From positions 1 to 64,000 of the forward strand of contig PIVY01000005.1 in NCBI GenBank assembly GCA_003353795.1: DNA of 64,000 nt, in the 5' to 3' direction. The notes under the pieces were generated by a model that made no database searches, was not told the DNA's origin, and saw only the letters and a program-made list of their open reading frames with translations. This document shows positions 27,303 through 36,232 of the stretch, piece by piece. The position numbers and the translations under genes were made by a program. The DNA comes from a bacterium. GTDB lineage: Bacteria > Krumholzibacteriota > Krumholzibacteriia > LZORAL124-64-63. The stretch's first letter is position 1. Every line of letters begins with the position of its first letter.

Positions 27303-29882
27303 TCAGCGGGCCAGCACCAGCTTTGCCGTTCCCACCCCGTCGGCGGTCACCAGCCGGGCCAGGTAGACGCCGCTGGCGAGACCCCGCCCGCCGTCGTCCC
27401 GACCGTCCCAGCGTACCGCTTGCCGACCCGCCGCGAGCCGCCCCACGTGAGGTCGGGCCAGTCGGACGCCCCGCGCCGAGTAGATCTCGAGGGTCACGTC
27501 GCTGTCCCGGCTGAGCGTGAAGCTCAACTCGGTCTGCGGATTGAACGGGTTGGGCGCCGCCTGCAGCGATACCGCCACCGGCACGGGCACGTCGTCCACA
27601 GGGGTCACGATGTCCGCCACCGAGGCGGTGAAGATGCTGCGACCGTGCGTACCGGCGGCCAGCATGCGCGTGGGCTGGTGGAGCTTCAGGTCGAACACCG
27701 GCGTCCGTGGCAGATTCTCGCCCAGCACTTGCCAGGTGGCGCCGGTGTCTTGCGAGTAGTAGATGCCCACGTCGGTGCCCACGTAGAGCACCTCCGGGAA
27801 ATCAGGATCCACGAGGATGGCGTTGACCGGGGCTTCGGGCAGGTCGACGGAGATGTCGGTCCAGTCGCCGCCGCCGTTGGCGCTGCGGTAGACATGACTG
27901 ATGGGCTCGTTCCAGCGCAGGCCGCTGAAGGTGACGTAGACGATCAGGTGGTTGGTGGGGTCGACGGCCACGCGAGTGATCCAGCGCTCGGGCAGCCCGG
28001 CCGAGATGCTGGCCCAATTGCCGTTGAAGGGACGGTAGACCCAGAGGTTGCCGTCGTCGGTGCCGGCGTAGACCACCGACGGCGACGACGGCGCCACGGC
28101 GAGGCTGGTGATGGTGCCCAGGTTGGCGCCCTGGTCACCGTTGGTCAGGTCGTTCGAGATGGGCGACCAGGTTCCCGCGCCGTCGTCGCTGCGGTAGACG
28201 CGGTACGATCCGTAGTAGAGCACCTGCGGATTGGTGGGGTCCATGACGTAGGGCGTATTCCAGTTGCTGCGGTCGCCGGGGTCGATGCCTTCCATGGACC
28301 AGTCGAAATTTCCGCCGCCGTTGGTCGACTTGTAGAGGTTGCCGTACTGGTACTCGCAGTAGATGACGTCGCTGTCGGTGTAGTCGACCACGGTGACGAA
28401 GCCGTCGCCGCCGAAGATGCGCTCCCAGTCGTCGGTGCTGCCGGTGGTGGTGCGCAGGGTGCCGTTGTCCTGGGTGCCGCCGTAGAGGCGGTGCGGCAGC
28501 AGGTAGTCGATCTCGATGGCGTAGAACTGGTTGGTGGGCTGGTCGTAGAGCTTGGTCCAGGTGCTGCCCGAATTGTCGGAGCGGTAGAGGCCGCCGTCGT
28601 TGCCCTGGTAGGCGCGGCTGGGCTGGTTCGGGCAGAACTCGAGCGCGTGGTGGTCGACGTGCATGTTGCCGCCGACCTCGGACCACGAGGAGCCGCCGTT
28701 GGTGGTGCGGTACATGGGCACGCCCATGACGTACACGTTGTCGGCGTTGGCGGGGTCGACGCGGATCTGGCCGAAGTACCAGCCGAACGAACTGTAGATT
28801 CCATTGAGAGCGCCGTCGTTGGTGTGGGTCCAGGTGTCGCCGCCGTCGGTGGACTTGTAGACGCCCTCGAAGGTGGCGCCGGCGTTGTCGTAGATGGCGT
28901 AGAGCACGTTCGGTTGGCTGGTGCAGATGCTCACGCCGATGCGGCCTACGTCGGCGCCGGAAGGCAGGCCGCTGGTGAGTTCGTGCCAGGTGTCGCCGCC
29001 GTCCTGCGAGCGCCAGAGACCGCTCGAGGGGCCGCCGCTGCGCCGGTAGGTGCGACCGCGCACGCGCTCCCACATGGCGGCGTAGAGGATGTCGGGATCG
29101 GTGGGATGCATGGCGAGGTCGGTGCAGGCGGTGGAGTCGGTCAGGGCGAAGACCTTGTCCCAGGACGTGCCGCCGTTCTGGGAACGGTAGACGCCGCGGT
29201 TCTGGTCGCTGCCATAGAGTTGACCGGTGGCGGCGACGAAGAGCTTCTGGCTATCGGTGGGGTCGACCAGCACGCGGGCGATGTAGCGGGTGTCCTCGAG
29301 GCCGAGGTGTTCCCAGGTCTGACCGGCGTCGGGCGAGCGGTAGAGGCCGTTGCCGAAGAACGAGAGACTGGTGGCGTTGGCCTCGCCGGTACCCACGTAG
29401 ATCACATTCGGGTCCTGGGGGTCGAGCACGATGTCGCCCACGGTGATCACGTCGCCCTGATCGAAGATGGGGGACCAGGTCTGGCCGGCGTCGGCGGTGA
29501 CGAAGACGCCGCCGGTGGCCATGCCGGCATAGCAGATATCGGCGTCGGTGGGGTGGGGGGCGAGATCGGTGACGCGGGCGCCGACGTTGGTGGGGCCCGC
29601 CTGCTCCCAGACCACCGCGTCGAGGGCGCTCTTGTCGCCCGACAGGCGGCGCAGCACCGCCTCCTCGCGCTTGACCGCGGCCTGCTCGCGCGCCAGCCGG
29701 TAACCGTCGGGATTGATGGCGCCGTGGGGGAACGCTCGCTGCTGCCACATCCACTCTGTGGGCTTGGCATTGGGGCCCTCGTCGGCCGGAGCCAGTTCCG
29801 GGGACCGTGACGGGAGCAGGGCGACCGCCAGCATCAGGATCACGGATACGGCGGTCAGGATGATCAGGAGTCTGCGTAGCAT
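27303..29882 (-). CDS. Sortilin-like (VPS10/BNR) beta-propeller protein with sorting domain
   Basis: 859 residues from ATG 29882 (GAGAAAAC upstream). An N-terminal membrane segment or signal (LRRLLIILTAVSVILMLAVALL) is followed by two consecutive propeller-type regions made of repeated VYRSxDGGxTW / DPxNPxxxYVG units, the Asp-box/BNR pattern of sortilin-like and glycosyl-hydrolase-type WD40 proteins. At least a dozen such strands run to about residue 760. No catalytic residues can be pinned down. The tail (APNPFNPQTEL ... SGVYLARL ... KLVLAR) is the sorting domain. Likely a secreted binding protein; proteolysis-associated roles are suggested only by its neighbour, the subtilisin. The stop codon overlaps the dyad around the 136-bp element. 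Confidence 0.85.
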   Translation of the reverse strand: MLRRLLIILTAVSVILMLAVALLPSRSPELAPADEGPNAKPTEWMWQQRAFPHGAINPDGYRLAREQAAVKREEAVLRRLSGDKSALDAVVWEQAGPTNVGARVTDLAPHPTDADICYAGMATGGVFVTADAGQTWSPIFDQGDVITVGDIVLDPQDPNVIYVGTGEANATSLSFFGNGLYRSPDAGQTWEHLGLEDTRYIARVLVDPTDSQKLFVAATGQLYGSDQNRGVYRSQNGGTSWDKVFALTDSTACTDLAMHPTDPDILYAAMWERVRGRTYRRSGGPSSGLWRSQDGGDTWHELTSGLPSGADVGRIGVSICTSQPNVLYAIYDNAGATFEGVYKSTDGGDTWTHTNDGALNGIYSSFGWYFGQIRVDPANADNVYVMGVPMYRTTNGGSSWSEVGGNMHVDHHALEFCPNQPSRAYQGNDGGLYRSDNSGSTWTKLYDQPTNQFYAIEIDYLLPHRLYGGTQDNGTLRTTTGSTDDWERIFGGDGFVTVVDYTDSDVIYCEYQYGNLYKSTNGGGNFDWSMEGIDPGDRSNWNTPYVMDPTNPQVLYYGSYRVYRSDDGAGTWSPISNDLTNGDQGANLGTITSLAVAPSSPSVVYAGTDDGNLWVYRPFNGNWASISAGLPERWITRVAVDPTNHLIVYVTFSGLRWNEPISHVYRSANGGGDWTDISVDLPEAPVNAILVDPDFPEVLYVGTDVGIYYSQDTGATWQVLGENLPRTPVFDLKLHQPTRMLAAGTHGRSIFTASVADIVTPVDDVPVPVAVSLQAAPNPFNPQTELSFTLSRDSDVTLEIYSARGVRLARPHVGRLAAGRQAVRWDGRDDGGRGLASGVYLARLVTADGVGTAKLVLAR

Positions 29883-29933
29883 CGTTTTCTCGCTTGTCGG
29901 CAGGGCGTGTTTCCAGATCACGGGGTGCATCGA

Positions 29934-29958
29934 GACGCACCGCCAGTGGCGGTGCGTC
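29934..29958 (-). promoter_or_regulatory. Perfect 11-bp hairpin in the leader of the sortilin-like gene
   Basis: GACGCACCGCC (29934-29944) and GGCGGTGCGTC (29948-29958) are perfectly complementary with a 3-nt AGT loop. It lies between the predicted promoter at 29979 and the ATG at 29882, so it should be transcribed as part of the 5' leader. No T-tract follows on the minus strand. Confidence 0.5.
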
Positions 29959-29978
29959 CGATTTGTCTTCAGGTGATG

Positions 29979-29987
29979 ATTATACCA
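29979..29987 (-). promoter_or_regulatory. Extended -10 promoter of the sortilin-like gene
   Basis: TGGTATAAT on the minus strand (29987-29979), identical to the element upstream of the subtilisin gene including the following CA. No good -35 hexamer is present at 16-18 bp. It sits between the stop of the ECF-partner gene and the sortilin-like gene. Confidence 0.6.
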
Positions 29988-30008
29988 AATCTAGAAGGTC
30001 GGCGGGGG

Positions 30009-30779
30009 TCATTCCTGGATTCGTTCGATGACGATCTTGTCCTCGGTCTCGCCCTGGCTGCCGTCCTCCTCCTCGACCACGTCGGTAAGTTCGACGTTGA
30101 CCGTCTGCACGCCATTCTCCTCGTGCACTTCCACGACCGCGTCGCCCGAGAAGCCCTGCTCGTAGATTTGCTGCAGGATACCCTCGCGAATCTCCTCGGC
30201 CGTTTCGCCGGTGACTTCGAGATCGAAGACGGCATGGCCGACCGCGTCGCCGAGGTTGCCCTCGACGGTGCCGGCAAGGGGCTCGATGTTGACCTGGGCA
30301 TCGGCCAGCGCGGGAAATTCGTCGGTGATGGCCGTGGCGAGCGCGTCGCCATCGAGGGCCTGGCCCCAGACCATGAGGTCGGTGGTCACCGGTCCACCTT
30401 CCAGCTCGTTGACGCAGACGGACACGCCCTCCACGTCGGGCCACTGCTCGACGAAGGTCACCATCTGGTCGAGCTGCGGCATCAGGTCGCCGTTCTTGGC
30501 CGCGTCGGGCACCGTCAAGGTCAGATGTTGTCCCATCTGCACCTCGTACTCGGTGGGCGCGTTGCACGCCGCCACGCCGAGCATGAGTACGCCCAGGCAG
30601 GCGAGGAGCGGTCGGAACCAGGGAGTCTGCTTCATCATGGTCCACCTCTTACGGGTATGGAGTCGTTGGTGATCGGCCGTCAGCTCGGTGACCAGTTCGC
30701 GGCGGTGCCGCGCACGGTCGTCGCTGCGCCGGGGCGTGTGGAGCCGGCGTAGCAGCCGGTCGAGTTCGCTGGAACCCAT
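30009..30779 (-). CDS. ECF-sigma partner: membrane/lipoprotein, possible anti-sigma factor
   Basis: 256 residues from ATG 30779, one base after the sigma-factor stop. The first 47 residues are Arg-rich and cytoplasmic-looking (SELDRLLRRLHTP...), then a hydrophobic segment (PLLACLGVLMLGVAAC) and an acidic periplasmic part ending KIVIERIQE. The position and topology suggest an anti-sigma or sigma-associated membrane protein. Equally, GVAAC is a good lipobox and an internal ATG pair (30638/30635) has AGAGGTGG just upstream, so a 208-residue lipoprotein may be made instead. No known anti-sigma domain is recognised. The C-terminal half (alternating V/E strands and an EEDGSQGETEDK tail) matches nothing I know. 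Confidence 0.65.
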   Translation of the reverse strand: MGSSELDRLLRRLHTPRRSDDRARHRRELVTELTADHQRLHTRKRWTMMKQTPWFRPLLACLGVLMLGVAACNAPTEYEVQMGQHLTLTVPDAAKNGDLMPQLDQMVTFVEQWPDVEGVSVCVNELEGGPVTTDLMVWGQALDGDALATAITDEFPALADAQVNIEPLAGTVEGNLGDAVGHAVFDLEVTGETAEEIREGILQQIYEQGFSGDAVVEVHEENGVQTVNVELTDVVEEEDGSQGETEDKIVIERIQE

Positions 30780-30780
30780 G

Positions 30781-31413
30781 TCACACCTCGCCTTCGCTGG
30801 TCCGGATGCATCCCGCGAGGGGGCGCGCCCGGTGGCCTGTTTCGGTTCGTCGCAGCTGGTCTCGCAGCTCGCGCCGGATGCGCGAGAAACGTTGTTTCAC
30901 CGCCGCTTCACTCAGTCCAATCAGATCGCCGATCTCACGCAGCTTGAGGCCCTGCCCATAGTGCAGGTCGAACATCTCGCGGACCTCGGCCGGCTGGCAG
31001 GCCAGGGCATTCCGGACACGATCCGCCTGTTCGGTACGGATCAACCCCTCCAGGGGGTCCGGGCCCGAGCCGGCCAGCACTTCGACCAGGTCCTCGACCG
31101 CGACCTGCGGCCGCGTGGCGCGCAGGTGGTCGATGAGAGCGTGGCGAGCCATGGTCAAGAGCCAGGCCAGCACGCAGCCGCGATTGGAATCGTATCTCGC
31201 GAGGTTCCTCAAAAAGCGGTGGAAGACCGTCGCGACGAGATCCTCGGCATCGTGGGAGGTGGGTGCCCGGGGCGCCAGGTAGTCGGCCACGGGATCGTAG
31301 AGCTCGCCGTACAGCTGTACGAATGCATTCGTATCGCCGCCCAGCGCCTGCTTCACCCAGTGGGCGTGGCGGCGATCGCGACGGTGCTGATGCCAGCGGG
31401 TCTGGAGATCCAC
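30781..31413 (-). CDS. ECF-type RNA polymerase sigma factor
   Basis: 210 residues, start GTG at 31413. Region 2 covers about residues 25-95 (NAFVQLYGELYDPVADYL, DAEDLVATVFHRFLRNLARYD, LAWLLTMARHALIDHLR) and region 4 about 130-185 (PAEVREMFDLHYGQGLKLREIGDLIG, then a helix-turn-helix LSEAAVKQRFSRIRREL). Between them is an acidic linker. Length and two-domain layout are those of ECF sigma factors. It is cotranscribed with the membrane/lipoprotein partner and divergent from a subtilisin-like lipoprotein gene. TGTCACC-like sequence about 85 bp upstream might be an autoregulated -35, but this is a guess. Confidence 0.9.
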   Translation of the reverse strand: MDLQTRWHQHRRDRRHAHWVKQALGGDTNAFVQLYGELYDPVADYLAPRAPTSHDAEDLVATVFHRFLRNLARYDSNRGCVLAWLLTMARHALIDHLRATRPQVAVEDLVEVLAGSGPDPLEGLIRTEQADRVRNALACQPAEVREMFDLHYGQGLKLREIGDLIGLSEAAVKQRFSRIRRELRDQLRRTETGHRARPLAGCIRTSEGEV

Positions 31414-31526
31414 GGTGACGTTGCTCCGGGTCGGGGTCGGTTGGTGACCAGTGCATTGGTCTCGAATAGCTCTACGGCCGATCCCGGCAATGGTGACAGA
31501 AAAACCCGCGCCCTGTCGAGCAACCC

Positions 31527-31555
31527 TTGGCGGCAGACCTCGTGCGTCCTATCAT
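31527..31555 (+). promoter_or_regulatory. Sigma-70-type promoter of the S8 lipoprotein gene
   Basis: TTGGCG (31527-31532), 17-bp spacer, TATCAT (31550-31555). It faces the gene starting at 31603, leaving a leader of about 40 nt. Confidence 0.55.
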
Positions 31556-31602
31556 GGTCGGGTCCGGAGCCGGACGCGACCCCGCCTGCCAAGGAGAGAT
31601 CC

Positions 31603-33525
31603 ATGCCCAAGCTTCGCTTTCTAGCCCCCGTATTCCTGCTGGCCGTTCTGCTGGGTGGCTGTGGTAGTTCGCAGCCCGAACTCACGCCCATCCCGAGCGA
31701 CCCGCCCCCTGCGGTGGTCGCCACCAAGATCCCCATCACCTCCCTCGACCAGCTGCCGCAGCACACGTATCCCATCGACACCAGCGCCAGCGAATTGCTG
31801 CAGGACGAGGAGCGCTTCGCCGCCTTCGCCGCCGCGGTGCGCGCCGACCTGGAGAACGACCTCGATCGCTACCAGCTCGACGACACGGCGACCCTCCAGA
31901 GCTGGTACGGGACCCTGGCGAACCTGGCCGTGCTCGAGGGCGACTGGGATCGCGCGGTGATCTACCTGGACAAGGTGAGCAATCTGGAGTCGAAGGAAGC
32001 GGCGCGCCTCACCGGTGGCCAGACCGTGCGCGCGCTGGCGGACGCCCATTCGGCGCTCGGGCCGGACCCCGGTCCCGAGGCGCTGCGGGCGGAGTTCCGC
32101 ACCCAGTTCGCCGGCCGCATCGAGCCGTTGCCCTGGGACGTGGTCCAGGACACCATCGAGCAGAACAAGGGACGGGCCGAGTACCTGAACGAGAATCTGC
32201 TGCTGGGCATCGTGCAGGCAAACATGGATCCCGTGGTGGCCAAGTCGGGCGAGATCGGCAGCGACCTGGCGCGTGGGTTGGTGGGCATGAAGGTGGCCAT
32301 GACCACGATCATTCCCATCAGGGAAGAACTGGTCGCCGTCTACGGTAACTACATCGATGCCAACCGGGTCGAGAAGGTCAACATCTGGCCGGCCCGCGAG
32401 ATCGAACTGGCCGCCGACGGTGACTACTCGCCGGTGATGCTGGGCGTCTGGGATTCCGGAGTGGACACCGAGATCTTCGGTGATCAGGTCTTCACCAATC
32501 CGAACGAACGCCGCGACGGCACCGACACCGACAACAACAGCTTCGTGGACGACATTCACGGCATCGCCTTCGACAAGAAGGGTGTCTCCTCCGTCGATCT
32601 CCTGCACCCCCTGGGCGATCAGGAAGGCAAGACCGAAACGGCCCGCAGCTTCACGCAGGGATTCCAGGATCTGCAGGCCAGTGTCGACAGTGACGCCGCA
32701 ACGGCCGCACGTGACAAGCTCACGAGCATGCCGCCGGAAGAGGTGGAGGCCTTCATGACCAGCATGAGCTTCTACGGTCTGCTGGCGCACGGCACCCACG
32801 TTGCGGGCATTACTCTGGCCGGGAATCCGCATGCCAAGGTACTCACCGCGCGCATCTCCTTCGATTACCACAACCCGCCGCAGGCCATGACCCGCGAGAT
32901 CGCCCAGAACCATGCCACGAGCTACATGCGCGCCGTCACCTACATGGCCCGCAACGGCGTGCGCGCCGTGAACATGAGCTGGGGCTGGACCTTCAAGGAG
33001 ATCGAGTCGTCTCTCGAGGCCAACGCCGTGGGGGCGAATGCCGAGGAACGAGCCGCCATGGCGCGCGAGATGCTCGAGATCCTCAGCGATGGCCTCCGCG
33101 ACGCCATGGCTTCGGCTCCGCAGATCCTCTTCTGCGTCGCTGCCGGCAACAGCGACAGCGACGTGGAGTTCGACGTGTCGATTCCCGCCAATTTCGACCT
33201 GCCGAACATGATCATCGTGGGCGCCGTGGACCAGGCGGGCGATCCCACCAGCTTCACCAGCAGTGGTCGCAACGTGGTGGTCTACGCCAATGGTTTCGAG
33301 GTGGAGAGCTACGTGCCCGGCGGTCATCGCATGCGCATGTCCGGCACCTCCATGGCTTCGCCCCAGGTCTGCAATCTGGCCGGCAAGCTGCTGGCGGTGG
33401 ACCTGGAGTTCCTGCCTGCCGACCTCATCGAGCTCATCAAGACGGGTGCGGATTCCCATCCCAAGCATCCGGAGATCTTGCTGATGAACGCGAAGAAGTC
33501 GGTGGAGTTGGCCGAGGCTCGTTGA
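31603..33525 (+). CDS. Subtilisin-like (S8) lipoprotein protease
   Basis: 640 residues. The ATG at 31603 with AAGGAGAG upstream opens a lipoprotein signal (LLAVLLGGC, Cys20). The frame is open for another 300 codons upstream, but that part is antisense to the sigma factor. After ~260 residues of helical N-terminal region come Asp in GVWDSGVD (~283), His in LLAHGTHVAG (~396), Asn in AAGNSDSD and Ser in SGTSMASPQ (~581), a full S8 triad. The Asp-His distance of about 110 residues is roughly double that of classic subtilisins; the insertion includes a helical KTETARSFTQGFQDL region. Anchored by lipid, it would act in the periplasm or at the surface. It has no sorting tail. Confidence 0.9.
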   Translation: MPKLRFLAPVFLLAVLLGGCGSSQPELTPIPSDPPPAVVATKIPITSLDQLPQHTYPIDTSASELLQDEERFAAFAAAVRADLENDLDRYQLDDTATLQSWYGTLANLAVLEGDWDRAVIYLDKVSNLESKEAARLTGGQTVRALADAHSALGPDPGPEALRAEFRTQFAGRIEPLPWDVVQDTIEQNKGRAEYLNENLLLGIVQANMDPVVAKSGEIGSDLARGLVGMKVAMTTIIPIREELVAVYGNYIDANRVEKVNIWPAREIELAADGDYSPVMLGVWDSGVDTEIFGDQVFTNPNERRDGTDTDNNSFVDDIHGIAFDKKGVSSVDLLHPLGDQEGKTETARSFTQGFQDLQASVDSDAATAARDKLTSMPPEEVEAFMTSMSFYGLLAHGTHVAGITLAGNPHAKVLTARISFDYHNPPQAMTREIAQNHATSYMRAVTYMARNGVRAVNMSWGWTFKEIESSLEANAVGANAEERAAMAREMLEILSDGLRDAMASAPQILFCVAAGNSDSDVEFDVSIPANFDLPNMIIVGAVDQAGDPTSFTSSGRNVVVYANGFEVESYVPGGHRMRMSGTSMASPQVCNLAGKLLAVDLEFLPADLIELIKTGADSHPKHPEILLMNAKKSVELAEAR

Positions 33526-33546
33526 ATCGGAATCGAGTCGTGAAAC

Positions 33547-33580
33547 AAGAGGCCGGCGCCGTGATTGGCGCCGGCTTCTT
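33547..33580 (+). terminator. Intrinsic terminator of the S8 lipoprotein gene
   Basis: AAGAGGCCGGCGCC (33547-33560) pairs with GGCGCCGGCTTCTT (33567-33580) with one G-T wobble and a 6-nt loop, followed by a T-rich TTCTTCTT end. It begins 22 bp after the stop codon. Confidence 0.8.
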
Positions 33581-33604
33581 CTTGCCGTGCTGCCGTGACC
33601 GGGC

Positions 33605-33633
33605 TTACCAACAGCACCACCAGATGCTATGCT
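33605..33633 (+). promoter_or_regulatory. Promoter of the nfeD-slipin operon
   Basis: TTACCA (33605-33610), 17-bp spacer, TATGCT (33628-33633) with TGC before the -10 box (extended -10). It lies between the upstream terminator and the start at 33674. Confidence 0.5.
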
Positions 33634-33673
33634 GTGCGGGCCCCTGCCCCTCCGGTCTTCGGAAGGAGCGGCC

Positions 33674-34978
33674 ATGCCGATCCGTATCGCGATTCTCGCG
33701 CTCGTCCTGACGATGATCGCGGCCAACGCCGCGAGCGCCGATCCCCCGCCATTGGTCGATCTCGTTCCCTACGAAGGTGCCATCACTCCGGTGACTGCCG
33801 AGTATCTGGCCGACCGCCTGGCCCAGGCCGAACTCCGCGGCGCCGACGCGGTGGTCATCCAGCTCGACACGCCGGGTGGCCTGGACACGGCCATGCGCAC
33901 CATCATCAAGGACATCCTGGCGGCGTCCATGCCGGTGATCGTGTACGTGGGCCCGTCGGGCGGGCGGGCGGCCTCGGCCGGCGCCTACATCACGCTGGCC
34001 GCCCACGCGGCAGGCATGGCGCCGGGCACCAACATCGGCTCGGCGAGCCCCGTACAGATGGGCGGCGCGGGCATGGACAGCACCATGGCCCGCAAGGTCA
34101 CCAACGACGCGGCTGCCTACATCGCCTCGCTCGCCCGCCAGCGCGGTCGCGACGAGGACCTGGCTCGCAGCATGGTGACCGAGGCGGTGAACCTCACCGC
34201 GCGCGAGGCTCTCGATGCGGGTCTGGTCGACGCCGTTGCTTCGAGCCTGCCGGCGTTGCTGGACAGTCTGCAGGGGATGGTGGTGGCCGTTGGCGAGGAC
34301 TCCCTGGTCCTGAATCTGTCCGGTGCCGTGATCGAAGAGCGACCCATGGGAGCGCGGCAACGCCTGCTCAAGACCCTGGTCGATCCCAACGTGGCTTACA
34401 TCCTCATGCTCCTGGGAATCTACGGCCTGTTCTTCGAGCTCAGCAATCCCGGCTCCCTGGTGCCGGGAATCCTGGGCGGCATCTGCTTGTTGATGGCGCT
34501 GTTCGCCTTCCAGGCCCTGCCGGTCAACTACGCGGGGGTCGGGCTGATCCTGCTGGGCGTTGTGCTTCTGGTACTCGAGGTCAAGGTGACCAGCTTCGGA
34601 GGACTGACCATCGGCGGCGTCGCCGCGCTGGTGCTGGGGTCGCTCCTCCTGTTCGACTCGCCCGATCCGTGGGCCCGGGTCAGTCTGCGGGTCATGATTC
34701 CCGCCGTGACCTTGTTCGCGGGATTCTTCGTGATGTGCGTGTGGTTGGTGGTGCGCGGTTACCGGCGACCGGCCTTCTCCGGTCCGCCGTCGCTGGTCGG
34801 AGAACAGGGGAGAGTGGTGGAGGCCCTGGGTGGCGGCGAGGTGGCCGGCAAGGTCGTGTTCCACGGTGAGATCTGGGACGCCGTGGCCGAGGTTCCCATT
34901 CCCGCGGATGCCCTGGTGTTGGTGACCGACGTGGCGGGCCGCCTGGCGCACGTCCGGCCGCTCACTGTCCGAGATTGA
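33674..34978 (+). CDS. NfeD-family ClpP-like membrane serine protease
   Basis: 434 residues. ATG 33674 has GGAAGGAG upstream and opens a signal peptide. The ClpP-class domain (about 30-235) carries [13 protein letters not shown], the nucleophile Ser101 in ASAGAYI and the general base Lys141 in MARKVTND, the Ser-Lys dyad of the long NfeD (PH1510 type). Four membrane segments follow (about 255-375) and an OB-fold NfeD C-domain ([12 protein letters not shown] ... [14 protein letters not shown]). Long NfeD is known to cleave or partner the slipin encoded next. The pair is involved in membrane quality control by family inference. Confidence 0.93.
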   Translation: MPIRIAILALVLTMIAANAASADPPPLVDLVPYEGAITPVTAEYLADRLAQAELRGADAVVIQLDTPGGLDTAMRTIIKDILAASMPVIVYVGPSGGRAASAGAYITLAAHAAGMAPGTNIGSASPVQMGGAGMDSTMARKVTNDAAAYIASLARQRGRDEDLARSMVTEAVNLTAREALDAGLVDAVASSLPALLDSLQGMVVAVGEDSLVLNLSGAVIEERPMGARQRLLKTLVDPNVAYILMLLGIYGLFFELSNPGSLVPGILGGICLLMALFAFQALPVNYAGVGLILLGVVLLVLEVKVTSFGGLTIGGVAALVLGSLLLFDSPDPWARVSLRVMIPAVTLFAGFFVMCVWLVVRGYRRPAFSGPPSLVGEQGRVVEALGGGEVAGKVVFHGEIWDAVAEVPIPADALVLVTDVAGRLAHVRPLTVRD

Positions 34979-35000
34979 GCCCGAGACCAAGGAGAAAGTC

Positions 35001-35759
35001 ATGCAATTCGTGATGCCGGGAACCCTGCTGGTCCTGCTCGTCATCCTGTTCAGCAACGCGTTGCGGGTCCTGCGGGAGTACGAACGCGGCGTGGTCTTCC
35101 GACTCGGGCGCTACGTCTCCACGCGGGGGCCGGGACTCATCATCCTGGTGCCGTTCATCGAGCGCATGGTGCGGGTCAGCCTGCGGACCATCGCCATGGA
35201 CGTCGAGCCCCAGGACGTGATCACCAAGGACAACGTGTCGGTGCGGGTGAACGCCGTGCTCTACTTCCGGGTCATGGAACCCGAGAGGTCGATCATCGAC
35301 GTGGAAAATTTCCTGTTCGCCACCAGTCAACTGGCCCAGACCACCCTGCGTAGCGTCGTTGGCCAGGCCGAACTGGACGAACTGCTGGCCGAGCGCGACC
35401 GCCTCAACGTGCGCATGCAGACCATTCTCGACGAGGCCACCGATCCCTGGGGCATCAAGGTCTCCACCGTGGAGATCAAGGATGTCGATCTGCCCGTGGA
35501 GATGAAGCGGGCCATGGCCAAGCAGGCCGAGGCCGAGCGGGAGCGGCGGGCCAAGGTGATCCACGCCGCGGGCGAGTTCCAGGCTGCACAGAAGCTCAGC
35601 GAGGCCGCGGCCATCATCGAGGAACACCCCACGGCGTTGCAGCTCCGCTACCTGCAGGCGCTCACCGAGATCGCGGCCGAGAACAACAGCACCACCATCT
35701 TCCCGTTGCCGGTGGATCTGTTGACACCGTTCCTGCAGCCGAAAAAGGCGAGCGACTAG
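35001..35759 (+). CDS. Slipin (SPFH/band 7, stomatin-like)
   Basis: 252 residues. An N-terminal membrane segment ([13 protein letters not shown]) leads into an SPFH domain ([34 protein letters not shown] ...), a coiled coil rich in Ala/Glu/Arg ([16 protein letters not shown]) and a short C-terminus containing FPLPVDLL. It starts 22 bp after nfeD with AAGGAGAAAG before the ATG, the classic nfeD-slipin operon order. The stop TAG at 35757 is part of a CTAG shared with the convergent deaminase gene. Confidence 0.94.
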   Translation: MQFVMPGTLLVLLVILFSNALRVLREYERGVVFRLGRYVSTRGPGLIILVPFIERMVRVSLRTIAMDVEPQDVITKDNVSVRVNAVLYFRVMEPERSIIDVENFLFATSQLAQTTLRSVVGQAELDELLAERDRLNVRMQTILDEATDPWGIKVSTVEIKDVDLPVEMKRAMAKQAEAERERRAKVIHAAGEFQAAQKLSEAAAIIEEHPTALQLRYLQALTEIAAENNSTTIFPLPVDLLTPFLQPKKASD

Positions 35760-36232
35760 TAGTCGGTGCGGTCGTCCTGGGCGGTCCAGGCATCGAGGGG
35801 GCGTTTCCGGTCGGGATGTGCCACGTGCGTGGTGGGCAATGAGCGGTCGGCCGCCGGCAGGGGAATCTGGTCGTAGATGAGCGAATCGTCGAAGCCCGCG
35901 GCCGCGGCATCCTCACGGGTTGCGGCGAAGAAGAGACGGTCCGGTCGCGCCCAGTAGATGGCCGCCAGGCACATGGGGCACGGCTCGCAGCTGGCGTAGA
36001 CGTCGCACCCTTCGAGCTGGAACGAACCGAGGGCGCGGCAGGCCTCGCGAATGGCGACCACCTCGGCGTGGGCGGTGGGATCGTTGGTGGATGTCACCAG
36101 GTTGGTGCCCCGGGCGATGACCGTACCGTCCTTGACCACCACGGCCCCGAAGGGTCCGCCGTTTCCCTTGCCCACATTCTCCTCGGCGAGACGGATGGCC
36201 TCGGCCAGGAACTGCTCGTGATCTGCCGACAT
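35756..36232 (-). CDS. Guanine deaminase-like nucleoside/base deaminase
   Basis: 158 residues, ATG at 36232 with GGAG about 9 nt upstream; an in-frame start nine codons earlier lacks an RBS. Zinc-dependent cytidine deaminase fold: [10 protein letters not shown] (zinc His and catalytic Glu) and CEPCPMC (two zinc Cys). [10 protein letters not shown], the NDPTAHAE context, the [16 protein letters not shown] region and a short helical C-terminus resemble B. subtilis-type guanine deaminase rather than TadA, whose tRNA-binding tail is absent. Reaction by family: guanine to xanthine plus ammonia. The gene is convergent with the slipin gene, with which it shares the last four bases. Confidence 0.85.
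   Translation of the reverse strand: MSADHEQFLAEAIRLAEENVGKGNGGPFGAVVVKDGTVIARGTNLVTSTNDPTAHAEVVAIREACRALGSFQLEGCDVYASCEPCPMCLAAIYWARPDRLFFAATREDAAAAGFDDSLIYDQIPLPAADRSLPTTHVAHPDRKRPLDAWTAQDDRTDY

Noticed and set aside
27303-29882. Repeats in the sortilin-like gene (and in the HEAT genes) as a CRISPR or DNA repeat array
   Set aside because: The periodicity is at protein level (Asp-box or HEAT units); the DNA copies are diverged and not spaced like CRISPR repeats.
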